In this document: positions 29,701 through 37,292 of the stretch, in pieces
Layout: each line of letters starts with the position of its first letter
Numbering within the stretch: position 1 is the first letter of the stretch
From: Hyphomonas sp. UBA5111
Lineage (GTDB): Bacteria; Pseudomonadota; Alphaproteobacteria; Caulobacterales; Hyphomonadaceae
Length of the DNA: 37,292 nucleotides
NCBI GenBank assembly: GCA_002414505.1
Contig: DHZF01000136.1
Coordinates: 1,415-38,706, forward strand
Reading direction: 5' to 3'
Position numbers and translations under genes: made by a program
The notes under the pieces: model-generated
Database searches by the model: none
What the model was told of the DNA's origin: nothing
Seen by the model: the letters and a program-made list of their open reading frames with translations, nothing else

Positions 29701-30702
29701 ATGGCTCAGATCAGGGATGTCGCAAAGCTTGCGGGTGTATCCCCTGCGACTGTATCGCGCGCGTATTCAGATCCCAGCAAACTGTCGGAATCGACGCTTC
29801 ATCGCGTCTTGGCCGCCGCTGATGAGTTGAAATACAAGCCAAGTTCGTTGGCCCAGCTTTTCCGTGAAAAGCGGACCAATACCGTGCTGGTCATGGTGCC
29901 GGATATTGCCAACGTCCTTTTTGCTCGCGTCGTCTCCGGCATTGAGCGCGTAGCTGTCGAGAACAAGTATAATCTGATTGTTTCGGATACCGGCGACGAC
30001 GCGGCAATCGAAGCGGTGGGCGTGGAAATGGTGGAGACCTATCGCGCGGATGGCGTGATACAATTGGGAGAGCGGCCACTCAGTGAGCTGCACCCTGAGG
30101 GTGAGCAGTGCGCGATCCCCTTTGTGCAGGCGATCAGTGCTGATCCGCGGGGTCGTTATCCCACAGTCGGAATCGATGACCGGAAAGCGGCGGGGATGAT
30201 GGCGAGTTATCTTCTGTCTCAGGGCCATCGCCGGATCGGCGTACTCGCCGGGCTCGAAAATCGCGTGGTGACCCAGGAACGGCTGGCCGGATTCAAAGAT
30301 AGCTTGGCGGCGGTTGATGTGCCCTTTGATGAGGTCGCGGTAGAATATGATACGTATTCCATGGCGGGTGGGGAAAGAGCGGCGACACGCCTGTTGTCAC
30401 GTAAAGGCGACCTGACGGCTTTGTTCTGCATGAGTGACGAAATCGCTATTGGCGCAATCCGAACCGCCCATGATCAGGGTTTCATCCTGCCACGGGATCT
30501 GTCCATTTCCGGCTTCGACAATATCGAATTCGGGAAGTACTGCACGCCGCCTCTGACAACTGTCATGCAGCCCGCGGAACAGATCGGCGAAGTCGCCATG
30601 TCGCTGATGTGCGACATATTGCGGGGTCAAACCATGCCGAAGACACACGAAATCTTGCCAACCGAACTTGTCGTGCGGGCGAGTGTCCAGAAACTCCCTT
30701 AA
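29701..30702 (+). CDS. LacI-family transcription regulator
   Basis: 333 residues. The N-terminal HTH and hinge (MAQIRDVAKLAGVSPATVSR, then VLAAADELKYKPSSLAQ) are the LacI/GalR type, followed by a periplasmic-binding-protein-like sugar domain (TNTVLVMVPDIANVLFARVV, VGIDDRKAAGMMASYLL, FCMSDEIAIGAIRTA, ISGFDNIEFGKYCTPPLTTV). The GGGAGGA ribosome site is good. Its divergent position beside the symporter-GH3 operon makes those genes the likely targets, with a glucoside or glucose derivative as inducer. It converges on the hybrid kinase with 22 bp between the stops. Confidence 0.93.
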   Translation: MAQIRDVAKLAGVSPATVSRAYSDPSKLSESTLHRVLAAADELKYKPSSLAQLFREKRTNTVLVMVPDIANVLFARVVSGIERVAVENKYNLIVSDTGDDAAIEAVGVEMVETYRADGVIQLGERPLSELHPEGEQCAIPFVQAISADPRGRYPTVGIDDRKAAGMMASYLLSQGHRRIGVLAGLENRVVTQERLAGFKDSLAAVDVPFDEVAVEYDTYSMAGGERAATRLLSRKGDLTALFCMSDEIAIGAIRTAHDQGFILPRDLSISGFDNIEFGKYCTPPLTTVMQPAEQIGEVAMSLMCDILRGQTMPKTHEILPTELVVRASVQKLP

Positions 30703-30724
30703 GATTAACGGCTCAATTGGAACA

Positions 30725-33700
30725 TCAGGCTACGACCTGCTCTGTCACCCGGATAAACTCGCTCAGACTGTCCACGAGTTCATCCGTAAACTGTCCGCTT
30801 TTGCTCGTCTCCTGCGCAATATATTCAAGCGAGAAGGCGGCTTCTGACACTTCCCCGAAGCCGAAACTACCTGCGCTGCCTGCGATCGAGTGGCACAGGT
30901 TCCGAATTTCCTTGAGTGCGGCCCTGCGGTCTTCCTGGTTCAGGATTGTTGCGAATTCGGAAGGTATGCCTGCCAGATATTCCTTGTACTTGAGTTTCAA
31001 TTTCTCGAGCGGATCATCGACAAATTGTTTCGGCCCTGTCTCGGAAACAGGGAGGGCCTTCGCGGGGGAAAGCGAGGAGATCAGTACATTCAGGTGAAGG
31101 ATATCGATCGGTTTGGCTGCGTGATCGGTCATGCCGGCCGCGATACATAACGCGATCTGATCCGGCAGCACGTTGGCTGTCAGGGCCACAATAGGCAGAT
31201 TTCGCGCATGCCCTGGCAGGGCCCGGATGGCACGTGCAGCGGCTATGCCATCGAATTCCGGCATCTGGACATCCATCAGGATAACATCATACATGTCGCC
31301 GTCTCGCAGGGATGCAAGTGCGTCATGAGCGGAAAGAAATCCGTGGACCGAGTGACCAAACTTTCCGAGTCCCATTTCCAGCAGCTCCAAATTCATGGAG
31401 ACGTCGTCGACGGCCATCACCCGCAACTTTCCAACTGGGAGGTGCGACTTCGGCTCATGGGAATCCGGCATTGGCAAGGTTGCCGGCTTGAAGGGCAGAA
31501 TCAGTTTTGCGACCGTGCCTTCGCCCAGCTTACTCTCCAACTGAAGTTCCCCGCCCATAAGGCGCGCCAGCGAGCGGCTGATTGACAAGCCCAGACCTGT
31601 CCCACCGAATTTGCGCGTGACGCTATTATCCGCCTGTTTGAAGCCTTCGAACACACTTTCCAGCTTGGCCTCAGGAATGCCCGGGCCGGTATCCGTGACG
31701 TTTATTTTCAATTGCTCGTTTTCAATGGCTGCGCTGACTTGGACGGTGCCTTCCGCAGTGAACTTGGCGGAATTACCAATCAGATTGGTGAGTATCTGCT
31801 TCAGTCGGACTTCGTCGACAAAGGCTCCCCGGCTTTCAACGAGGGATGTCATGGGCACGGTCTTGCCGTTTCGACCCGCATGCACCAGATCGATTGTTTC
31901 TTGGACGACCTGCGCAATGTCGACGGCGCGCTCCTCCAACTGAACCTGCCCGGCTTCAATTTTCGAATAGTCCAGGATGTCATTGACAATATCGCGCAAC
32001 AGGTGCCCTGCCGACATGGCGCGGCTGACGAACAGTTTCTGATCTTTATCGAGGGGCGTGTCGCTCAACAATTGCGTGAAACCCAGAATACCATTCAGGG
32101 GAGTGCGTATCTCGTGACTCATGTTGGAGAGGAATTCGGCTTTCGCCTTACCCGCTGCCTCGGCGTCTGCGCGCGCTTCGGCCAGGGCCTGTTCGCGCTC
32201 CTTGCGGTCCGTGATGTCGCGGAAGGTCGAAATGATTTCGCGCGCGCGCCCGTCGCCCCCTTTGATGATTTTCGGATTTCCTTCGAGCCAGATGATGTTG
32301 CCATTCTTGTCTCGTACCCGAAACTCTCTCTGTATAGATGGGTCAATCCCGTCGCTCTTGAACAAATCCTCTGTGATTTCGGTGGCATACTTCCGATCTT
32401 CCGGGATCGTAAAGTCCAGCGTTGAGAGGCCAATCGCATCCTCCGGCGAGATACCCAAGACTTCGCAGGCGGGAGAGGCATAGGTGATGATTCCGTCCAT
32501 GCCGAACTTGACGATGATATCGGTCGAGTTTTCGGCAAGGGTTCGGTACTTGGATTCACTTGTGGCCAGGGCTTCCATCATGGTCTGCTCGTCTGTGACA
32601 TCCTTGAAGACGCCAAAGACGCGCTCGACCTTGCCAGTCTCGTCTGTGAGATGGTCCCCAATCGAGCGCACCCGGCGCCGTTTGCCATCTGACTTTCTCA
32701 CGATAGTGGCTTGAAATTCCCACCCCTGAGCCCCGGTGATCGCGCGCTGAACCAGCCCGCGGACCCGGTCGCGATCCTCCTCCGCATAGAACATGATGGC
32801 GTCGCCATACATCGGATTGAATTCTTCAGGAGTTACACCGTGGATCGTATAGACTTCCGGCGACCAGTCCACTTCCTGTGTGAGCGGGTTAAGGGTCCAA
32901 TGCCCGACCCCCGCCATACGTTCGGCGAGACGGGCCTTTGTCAGCATTTCCTGTTGCTCGCGGGATTTGCGTGTCAGTCGTTCCCGAGAGCGTTTGATGT
33001 GGTTCACAAGACGGCGGCGGTCGGAGGCGGCCGCACCAATCGCGAGCCCCAGAATAGAATTGGTCGCAAGGAACAATTGCAGAGCCAGAATTTTGGAGGT
33101 GAAGTCAGAGGACATCAGGCTGATCGGCCCCGTTCCCGCCAGTGTAAATGGCAGAGAAATGGCCGTGATCATGAGCAACCCGATAGCCGCCGCCTTTACT
33201 CCGCCGCTAAAGGCCAGAAATACGAGGGCCGGGGGGACAAGGAAGAGAAAGGGGTAATCACTCTGCGCGAAGACGAAAAAGGTCGTGGCGCAAAGTAATC
33301 CGAGTTTGAGAATATACTGGATGTCAGGGGCTGTGCTGACGAATTTCCTGGACCGGTCTGCCAGTGACCAGATGATGGGTGCGAACAGGATGATGCCTAG
33401 GAAATCTGCCGAAAACCATAGGAGGGCATCGGGAAGGAAGACCTTTTCGCCTGTGGTCGACAATCCCATCCCCGCAATAAAGGACGATAGGAGACATCCC
33501 ACAAAGGCCCCCACGACCAGCGTGGACATGCCGGCAAGGCTGATAAAGCGAATCTTGCGTCGATTCGTGAAGATGTAGGCTACGCAGCAAACTTCGGTCA
33601 GATTGGCCAGCGCCAGAACGGCCGCGCGAAGCATGTCGTCTCCGGCGAAATGATTGGCCAGGAACAATGCTGCCACCATTGAGATGAGAAGCGAGGCCCA

Positions 33701-33919
33701 GCTCTTCCTCGGAATTTTTAGCAGCAGAACAATCAGCATTGCATTGACCGGCCAGATGGCGGCCACGCGTCCGGCGCCCCGTGTGAACTCAATCATCGTG
33801 GCTGCCACGATGAAGACGAGTATCCCTACCCCAATATTCCGCGCGAGCGAGACAAGAGGCCCGCGAAGACGAGGGGATTGTCCGAAGTGTGTTGGAATGG
33901 CCGGGTCTGGATGGGACAT
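30725..33919 (-). CDS. Hybrid sensor histidine kinase, MASE1-PAS-PAS-HisKA-HATPase-REC-HPt
   Basis: 1064 residues. A MASE1-like membrane sensor (about 25-300, eight or more helices, with RVAAIWPVNAMLIVLLL) is followed by two PAS/PAC units (about 335-445 and 455-572). HisKA carries phospho-His602 (SNMSHEIRTPLNGILGF), and the ATPase has N (LIGNSAKF), G1 (DTGPGIP) and G2 (GGTGLGLSI) boxes. The receiver has Asp883 (VILMDVQMPEFDG) and the HPt has His1010 (CHSIAGSAG). It is a complete internal phosphorelay, ArcB/BarA-like. The output partner is not encoded in the same operon. The divergent neighbour across 456 bp is a PhyR-like protein, which could receive the phosphate, though PhyR is normally fed by HisKA_2/HWE kinases, so this is speculative. 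Confidence 0.93.
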   Translation of the reverse strand: MSHPDPAIPTHFGQSPRLRGPLVSLARNIGVGILVFIVAATMIEFTRGAGRVAAIWPVNAMLIVLLLKIPRKSWASLLISMVAALFLANHFAGDDMLRAAVLALANLTEVCCVAYIFTNRRKIRFISLAGMSTLVVGAFVGCLLSSFIAGMGLSTTGEKVFLPDALLWFSADFLGIILFAPIIWSLADRSRKFVSTAPDIQYILKLGLLCATTFFVFAQSDYPFLFLVPPALVFLAFSGGVKAAAIGLLMITAISLPFTLAGTGPISLMSSDFTSKILALQLFLATNSILGLAIGAAASDRRRLVNHIKRSRERLTRKSREQQEMLTKARLAERMAGVGHWTLNPLTQEVDWSPEVYTIHGVTPEEFNPMYGDAIMFYAEEDRDRVRGLVQRAITGAQGWEFQATIVRKSDGKRRRVRSIGDHLTDETGKVERVFGVFKDVTDEQTMMEALATSESKYRTLAENSTDIIVKFGMDGIITYASPACEVLGISPEDAIGLSTLDFTIPEDRKYATEITEDLFKSDGIDPSIQREFRVRDKNGNIIWLEGNPKIIKGGDGRAREIISTFRDITDRKEREQALAEARADAEAAGKAKAEFLSNMSHEIRTPLNGILGFTQLLSDTPLDKDQKLFVSRAMSAGHLLRDIVNDILDYSKIEAGQVQLEERAVDIAQVVQETIDLVHAGRNGKTVPMTSLVESRGAFVDEVRLKQILTNLIGNSAKFTAEGTVQVSAAIENEQLKINVTDTGPGIPEAKLESVFEGFKQADNSVTRKFGGTGLGLSISRSLARLMGGELQLESKLGEGTVAKLILPFKPATLPMPDSHEPKSHLPVGKLRVMAVDDVSMNLELLEMGLGKFGHSVHGFLSAHDALASLRDGDMYDVILMDVQMPEFDGIAAARAIRALPGHARNLPIVALTANVLPDQIALCIAAGMTDHAAKPIDILHLNVLISSLSPAKALPVSETGPKQFVDDPLEKLKLKYKEYLAGIPSEFATILNQEDRRAALKEIRNLCHSIAGSAGSFGFGEVSEAAFSLEYIAQETSKSGQFTDELVDSLSEFIRVTEQVVA

Positions 33920-34375
33920 GGATCAAATCCGCAATTAGGATTGTTCATATATAGGCGTGCACAGAAGACATGGTGGGATAAAGCATCGCCAGTCGTAGAA
34001 TGAATCACCTGAACGTTGAATTCCGTAAGGCTTACAGTTTCAAATTAGAACGATAACAAGGCAAGATTATCTTAACAGGGGTGAGGCGAGCAGAATGAGC
34101 TGCTCAGTAGGACGATGGAGAGGCGCATGTCTTGTCCTCTCAAAGCGCTTCAACCTTCTGCATGTCGTCGAAGACACTTGGAAATTGGTAGCGATATCAT
34201 CATCGTCCGTGCTGCTGGGGCGACTGCAAGTGAACTGCGGATTTGTGTGGAAACTTGCTGCAATTGAGTTTAGGTCATCGGTTTTCCCGCAGTGGGCGAA
34301 ATTCCTTTGTCGAAATGATCGGGCGGGCGGTTTGCTGTAATCCTCAGGTTGAGGTGCGGGACGTTAGAGGCTGAG
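33920..34375. other. 456-bp intergenic region between hybrid kinase and PhyR-like gene
   Basis: AT-richer left part with a GATAA-N10-TTATC inverted repeat (34052-34071). No GGAAC-N16-CGTT pattern toward either gene. Two short open frames (34095-34340 and 34127-34267) exist, but neither looks like a protein I know; a purine-rich stretch precedes the second. I see nothing else supportable. Confidence 0.5.
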
Positions 34376-35146
34376 ATGTTTTCGGATATCGTATCTTCAG
34401 AACTCAGATCCTTGAGATCCTATGCCCAGCTCCTGCTGGGGACACCCGATGAGGGCGACCAAGCTGTTTGTGATGTTCTACAAGGTCTGATCGAAACCGC
34501 GACATCCGCCGACATGGGCGGTATGGACCGCACATCCTTGTTTCAACAGCTCGATGAAGCGCTGTACCCTCTGGCCCAGGAGCGTATGGAGAACGAGTGC
34601 ACCCATCCGATTTTACATGAGTTGACGCTTATTGAGCGTCGGGTGCTGCTTTTGTGCATAGTGGGTGGCTTCAATATCCCGGAACTGTCTCGTATCACTG
34701 GCTTGCATGAGCCAGAAATCAGGCAGGTGCTCGCCCGCGTTCAAACCGTTGTCCATGCGGCCACGCGAACGGGCGTCCTGATCATCGAAGATGATCCTCA
34801 TATGGCGGAGTTGTTGTCGGTTCTGGTAGAGCAGACCGGTCATTGGGTGGCAGGAGTCGCTCACACGCGGGACGAGGCCGTAAAGCTCGCAGGCGAGCAG
34901 AGTTTCGGGCTCATCCTGTCGGACATCGAGCTTGGCGAAGAAGTCTGTGGCAAAATGGCGGTCACCACGATTCGCGAGACGCTCGGCTATGATGTGCCCA
35001 CCATCTATATTACCGCGCACCCTGAGCGGCTTGAAGATGCGGGTTCTGTCGGCCAGGACGGACTTGTTCCCAAACCCTTTGATATCTGGCGGGTTCGGGA
35101 AGCGGTGAATCGCGCGATCAATGTTCACATGTCCATCTTCGCCTGA
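34376..35146 (+). CDS. Second PhyR-like response regulator (EcfG-like domain plus receiver)
   Basis: 256 residues from ATG 34376 (ribosome site AGAGG). It has the same architecture as PhyR: sigma2-like ELRSLRSYAQLLLGTPDEG, sigma4-like ELTLIERRVLLLCIVGGFNIPELSRITGL, then a receiver with Glu138/Asp139, phospho-acceptor Asp183 (LILSDIELGEE), Thr213 (IYITAHPERL) and Lys233 (PKPF). It is clearly diverged from the phyR at 19017, with a shorter and less charged N-terminal domain. Whether it binds NepR is open: the sigma4-like helix differs at several positions. It is divergent from a hybrid kinase, and no NepR or sigma gene is adjacent. Paralogous PhyR proteins are known in some alphaproteobacteria but are uncommon. 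Confidence 0.87.
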   Translation: MFSDIVSSELRSLRSYAQLLLGTPDEGDQAVCDVLQGLIETATSADMGGMDRTSLFQQLDEALYPLAQERMENECTHPILHELTLIERRVLLLCIVGGFNIPELSRITGLHEPEIRQVLARVQTVVHAATRTGVLIIEDDPHMAELLSVLVEQTGHWVAGVAHTRDEAVKLAGEQSFGLILSDIELGEEVCGKMAVTTIRETLGYDVPTIYITAHPERLEDAGSVGQDGLVPKPFDIWRVREAVNRAINVHMSIFA

Positions 35147-35184
35147 GAGGCGGAAGGATGTACGCCGTTCACTAAAGGCCGCGG

Positions 35185-35799
35185 CTAGGGCGTTACCATG
35201 TCATTCCGCAAATCGCTGTTCGTCGATGCGATCTTCACGCTGACAATGTAGGCTTTCTCGTTTTCCATATTCGCCAGGATAAGACCCGCCTGATCGCTCG
35301 GAATGAGACGAAGGAATCCGGCCGCGAATCCTGCATCCATCTGGTTGAAGATACCGGCCGCCTGGTCGGGCTTCATCGCACCATACATCTGAGCAAGGTG
35401 CTGGATGTCCTGATTGGCGGCCTCCGCCATGCGCTGCCACCTGTCGTCCAGTTGCTGCTGAATGGCCTTCAGATCCTCTGCCTGCTGGTCGAGTTCCATC
35501 TTGCGGTTCTGAAAGCGTATTTCTTCTGTCCGCAGGTCGGAAATACGCTGTTCGATGCTTTTCTGGTCCTGCTCCATCGCTTCGACAAGGTCGCCCGTCA
35601 GGCAAACCTTCCTGACCATATCGGACTCATCAACGTAGCTCTTGGGAAGCGCGTCGGATGGACGACTGCTGAGGGAATCAGCCCCGGTTGTCGCAAAAGC
35701 CTGCGGTAACCAGCGTGTGCCGCCCGCGATCGTGAACAGGACCCCGATGGTGAGAAGAACGTGTGTGCGTCCGCTATTCTTTATGCCCATAGCTCTCAT
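35185..35799 (-). CDS. motE: MotE-like flagellar protein
   Basis: 204 residues from ATG 35799 (ATG 35790 also possible). An N-terminal signal or membrane anchor (THVLLTIGVLFTIAGGTRW) is followed by a long coiled coil (about 70-140, EQDQKSIEQRISDLRTEEIRFQNRKMELD...). The C-terminal MgtE-N/FliG-like motif is MYGAMKPDQAAGIFNQMD with FLRLIPSDQAGLILANME. MotE is a periplasmic chaperone for the motility protein MotC in rhizobia and is often found in alphaproteobacterial flagellar clusters. It overlaps the DUF6468 gene by about 26 bases and is last in the minus-strand fliL operon. Confidence 0.78.
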   Translation of the reverse strand: MRAMGIKNSGRTHVLLTIGVLFTIAGGTRWLPQAFATTGADSLSSRPSDALPKSYVDESDMVRKVCLTGDLVEAMEQDQKSIEQRISDLRTEEIRFQNRKMELDQQAEDLKAIQQQLDDRWQRMAEAANQDIQHLAQMYGAMKPDQAAGIFNQMDAGFAAGFLRLIPSDQAGLILANMENEKAYIVSVKIASTNSDLRNDMVTP

Positions 35800-36292
35800 A
35801 AACCCTTTTGGTCTTGGCCTTGTCGTCGTCTTCGAAAAGGTAGTCCGAACTGTCCAGGCTGGAGGCAACCCGGTTGGCAACGCCTTCCAGGCGTGTGGTG
35901 AGGCGGGTGATTTCGGCGACCCGGTCGGAGGATTGTGCTAGCGCGTCGCGCATGGTGCCGCGAATTTCCGCGTCAGCAGCCTGGATGCGGCGCGAGGTTT
36001 CGCGGTCCTTCATCTCGAGGGCATCTTTCAGTTCGGTGAGCTTCTTGCCGGCTTCGTGCGCTTCGGTAAGGATTGCGGTCAATCGAACGGCGATTTCTCC
36101 GGACTGGGCCTGCGCCTCGTGCTTGGCGGAGGACACGGCAGCAACTGATTCGGACATGGCCCGAATCGAGGCGCCGAGCCCATCCTTGGTATTCTGCAGG
36201 GCTTTCAGCCGCCGGCTGAGCAAGGCGCAATACAGGCATGCCGCAAATGAGACGAGGAAGAGCGCGATGTCGGAGGGATCGAGAGGCATCAT
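35774..36292 (-). CDS. DUF6468 flagellar-locus protein
   Basis: 172 residues. One N-terminal membrane helix (DIALFLVSFAACLYCALLSRRL) is followed by a long alpha-helical, coiled-coil-prone body rich in Ala, Glu, Lys and Arg, ending in YLFEDDDKAKTKRVYESYGHKE. The layout and position between fliL and motE match the DUF6468 family seen in alphaproteobacterial flagellar operons. Function unknown. It starts one base after the fliL stop and overlaps the motE-like start. Confidence 0.72.
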   Translation of the reverse strand: MMPLDPSDIALFLVSFAACLYCALLSRRLKALQNTKDGLGASIRAMSESVAAVSSAKHEAQAQSGEIAVRLTAILTEAHEAGKKLTELKDALEMKDRETSRRIQAADAEIRGTMRDALAQSSDRVAEITRLTTRLEGVANRVASSLDSSDYLFEDDDKAKTKRVYESYGHKE

Positions 36293-36293
36293 C

Positions 36294-36800
36294 TCACCGT
36301 AGTAGGAATTCGGTTATGAGCACGCCGTGCGACGTGTCCGCACCGAGCACGATTTCGGATCGCATAGCAAGTTGCTCCCTCATTTTGGGATAGAAGTCGG
36401 CCGATTCGAAATCGGACAATTGAAGCGCCCGCAGATAGCCGACAAACGCATCGACCAGCATGGGCTCGGCTTTCTTGACGGCCCCCATATGGCTGCTGTC
36501 GGAAATTACAGACGTCTTGATTTTCACGTAGCGTGTGGCCGGCTCGTTGCCGATTGTGACAAGGATTTCCTGCAACTCGACATAGACGTGATCCTCCAGT
36601 GCGAGCGGGACATGCGCCGGCGCGCCGTCCGCGCCCTGTGCGCATGCGAGGGCCGCAGGATTCGGGCTGGGCGACAGAAAATACACGACCCCGAACGCGC
36701 CAGCCATGCTGACGACAGCCAAGACGACCAAGGGGATCAAGCCACCGCCGGACGACTTTTTCTCAAGAGGCTCTGTGTCGGAATCTGTAGCCAAGACCAC
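36294..36800 (-). CDS. fliL: Flagellar basal-body protein FliL
   Basis: 168 residues. A short cytoplasmic start rich in Ser/Lys is followed by one membrane helix (LIPLVVLAVVSMAGAFGVVYFL, about 21-42) and a periplasmic domain with ELQEILVTIGNEPATRYVKIKTSV, the FliL hallmark, ending GVLITEFLLR. FliL rings surround the stator and support torque. The start is GTG 36800; TTG 36794 has a better-spaced AAAGG ribosome site. First gene of the fliL-DUF6468-motE minus-strand operon, divergent from fliF. Confidence 0.88.
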   Translation of the reverse strand: MVLATDSDTEPLEKKSSGGGLIPLVVLAVVSMAGAFGVVYFLSPSPNPAALACAQGADGAPAHVPLALEDHVYVELQEILVTIGNEPATRYVKIKTSVISDSSHMGAVKKAEPMLVDAFVGYLRALQLSDFESADFYPKMREQLAMRSEIVLGADTSHGVLITEFLLR

Positions 36801-36919
36801 ACCTTTGCAAAAAATGTCGCTGACAACGCATATTAATTTCTGGGTAAAGGAAGCGTTAATGATTTCGGGGAAAATGTTAACTAATTGATTGGGGCGTTGG
36901 GATCGGGGTTTTCTGGCCT
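36801..36919. promoter_or_regulatory. Divergent fliL/fliF control region
   Basis: AT-rich 119-bp gap with several TTAA motifs (36833, 36856, 36877). TTAA-N7-GTAA at 36833-36847 is one base off the CtrA site TTAA-N7-TTAA that controls early flagellar genes in Caulobacterales. No sigma-54 (TGGCAC-N5-TTGCA) element seen. Confidence 0.4.
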
Positions 36920-37292
36920 ATGAAATTGTTGGACACACTGAAGGCGCTCTCTATGGCGCAAAAGCTCGCACTTGCAGGCGCGCTAGCCGGTGTGGTGATT
37001 GCCATGACGATGCTGATGCAAGGCGCCGTCAAACAACCTATGGGATTGCTCTATGCCGGGCTCGACCCGATGCATACGGGCGAAGTGATTGCTGAACTCG
37101 AAAAACGCGGGGTCGATTACGAGATTCGCGGCGAGGCGATCTTCGTTCCAAATTCCGAGCGTGATTCGGTTCGCTTCTCGCTCGCAAAGGATGGGTTGCC
37201 GCAACAATCCGTGCGGGGATACGAATTGCTGGATGACGTGAACGGCTTCTCGGTCACGTCGGAAATGTACAACGCGACCTATTGGCGGGCCA
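36920..37292 (+). CDS. fliF: Flagellar M-ring protein FliF (3' end beyond window)
   Basis: First 124 codons of FliF. The N-terminal helix LALAGALAGVVIAMTMLMQ anchors the MS ring in the inner membrane. Then come the ring-building motif LLYAGLDPMHTGEVIAELEKRGVDYEIRG, IFVPNSERDSVRFSLAKDGLP and GYELLDDVNGFSVTSEMYNATYWRA, which match the family N-terminus. In most FliF proteins the last part reads F-G-x-T; here it is F-S-V-T. The ribosome site is weak (GGGG). FliF is the first-assembled part of the basal body, so the rest of an early flagellar operon is expected downstream. Confidence 0.93.
   Translation, partial: MKLLDTLKALSMAQKLALAGALAGVVIAMTMLMQGAVKQPMGLLYAGLDPMHTGEVIAELEKRGVDYEIRGEAIFVPNSERDSVRFSLAKDGLPQQSVRGYELLDDVNGFSVTSEMYNATYWRA

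Noticed and set aside
34095..34340. 81-codon frame (and a 46-codon frame at 34127-34267) upstream of the PhyR-like gene
   Set aside because: Cys/Trp/Ser-rich compositions with no recognisable pattern. A purine stretch precedes the second, but that is not enough to call a gene.
36833..36847. CtrA site before fliF as a firm call
   Set aside because: TTAA-N7-GTAA has one mismatch in a short, AT-rich and common motif, so it is mentioned only as possible.
1..37292. tRNA, rRNA, CRISPR or riboswitch elements
   Set aside because: No cloverleaf-like segments, no regularly spaced repeats with unique spacers and no recognised riboswitch core were seen by reading. A covariance-model search would be decisive.

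Overview
This window looks like ordinary chromosome from an alphaproteobacterium, probably a Hyphomonadaceae/Caulobacterales-type organism. That placement is inference: it rests on the PhyR-NepR-EcfG general stress response (GSR) genes, which are restricted to Alphaproteobacteria, the flagellar order motE-like/DUF6468/fliL next to fliF, the GC-rich coding bias, and the style of the ETF and 3-hydroxyacyl-CoA dehydrogenase genes. I see no rRNA, tRNA, CRISPR array, insertion sequence or prophage. Both window edges cut genes: ihfB on the left and fliF on the right.

Left third (1-15.5 kb): housekeeping and small metabolic units. These are ihfB, mscL, xerC, a periplasmic rhodanese-like protein, ferredoxin-NADP reductase, a secreted trypsin-like protease with an extra C-terminal domain, a WYL-type regulator divergent from a GST-like gene across a perfect 24-bp dyad, two small membrane proteins, lpd, a GNAT acetyltransferase, a membrane-protein/winged-helix pair with its own candidate operator, yebC divergent from etfBA, an SDR and a 3-hydroxybutyryl-CoA dehydrogenase.

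Middle (15.8-25.1 kb): a general stress response island. phyR is divergent from nepR-ecfG-phyK (anti-sigma factor, sigma factor, HisKA_2-type sensor kinase). Around this core lie small stress-type genes: DUF883/YqjD-like, a holin-like protein, a Crp/Fnr regulator, an acidic lipoprotein, an entericidin, DUF1328 and an AI-2E-family transporter. Reading the intergenic regions by eye, I find eight copies of the EcfG promoter pattern (GGAAC, 16-17 nt, CGTT or a one-base variant), each at a sensible distance from a gene start. This is the most informative signal in the window: the sigma factor appears to sit inside a block of its own targets. A second EcfG-type sigma factor (15786-16391) lies at the left edge of the island.

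Right third (25-37.3 kb): a sugar-utilisation unit (sodium:solute symporter plus GH3 beta-glucosidase, divergent from a LacI regulator), a 1064-residue MASE1-PAS-PAS-HisKA-HATPase-REC-HPt hybrid kinase, and, divergent from it, a second PhyR-like protein (sigma-like domain plus receiver). Then comes a flagellar locus: motE-like, DUF6468 and fliL on the minus strand and fliF on the plus strand. Two PhyR-type and two EcfG-type proteins within 20 kb suggest a branched stress-response circuit. No NepR is visible beside either second copy.

All family names come from motif recognition by reading. No database search was run.
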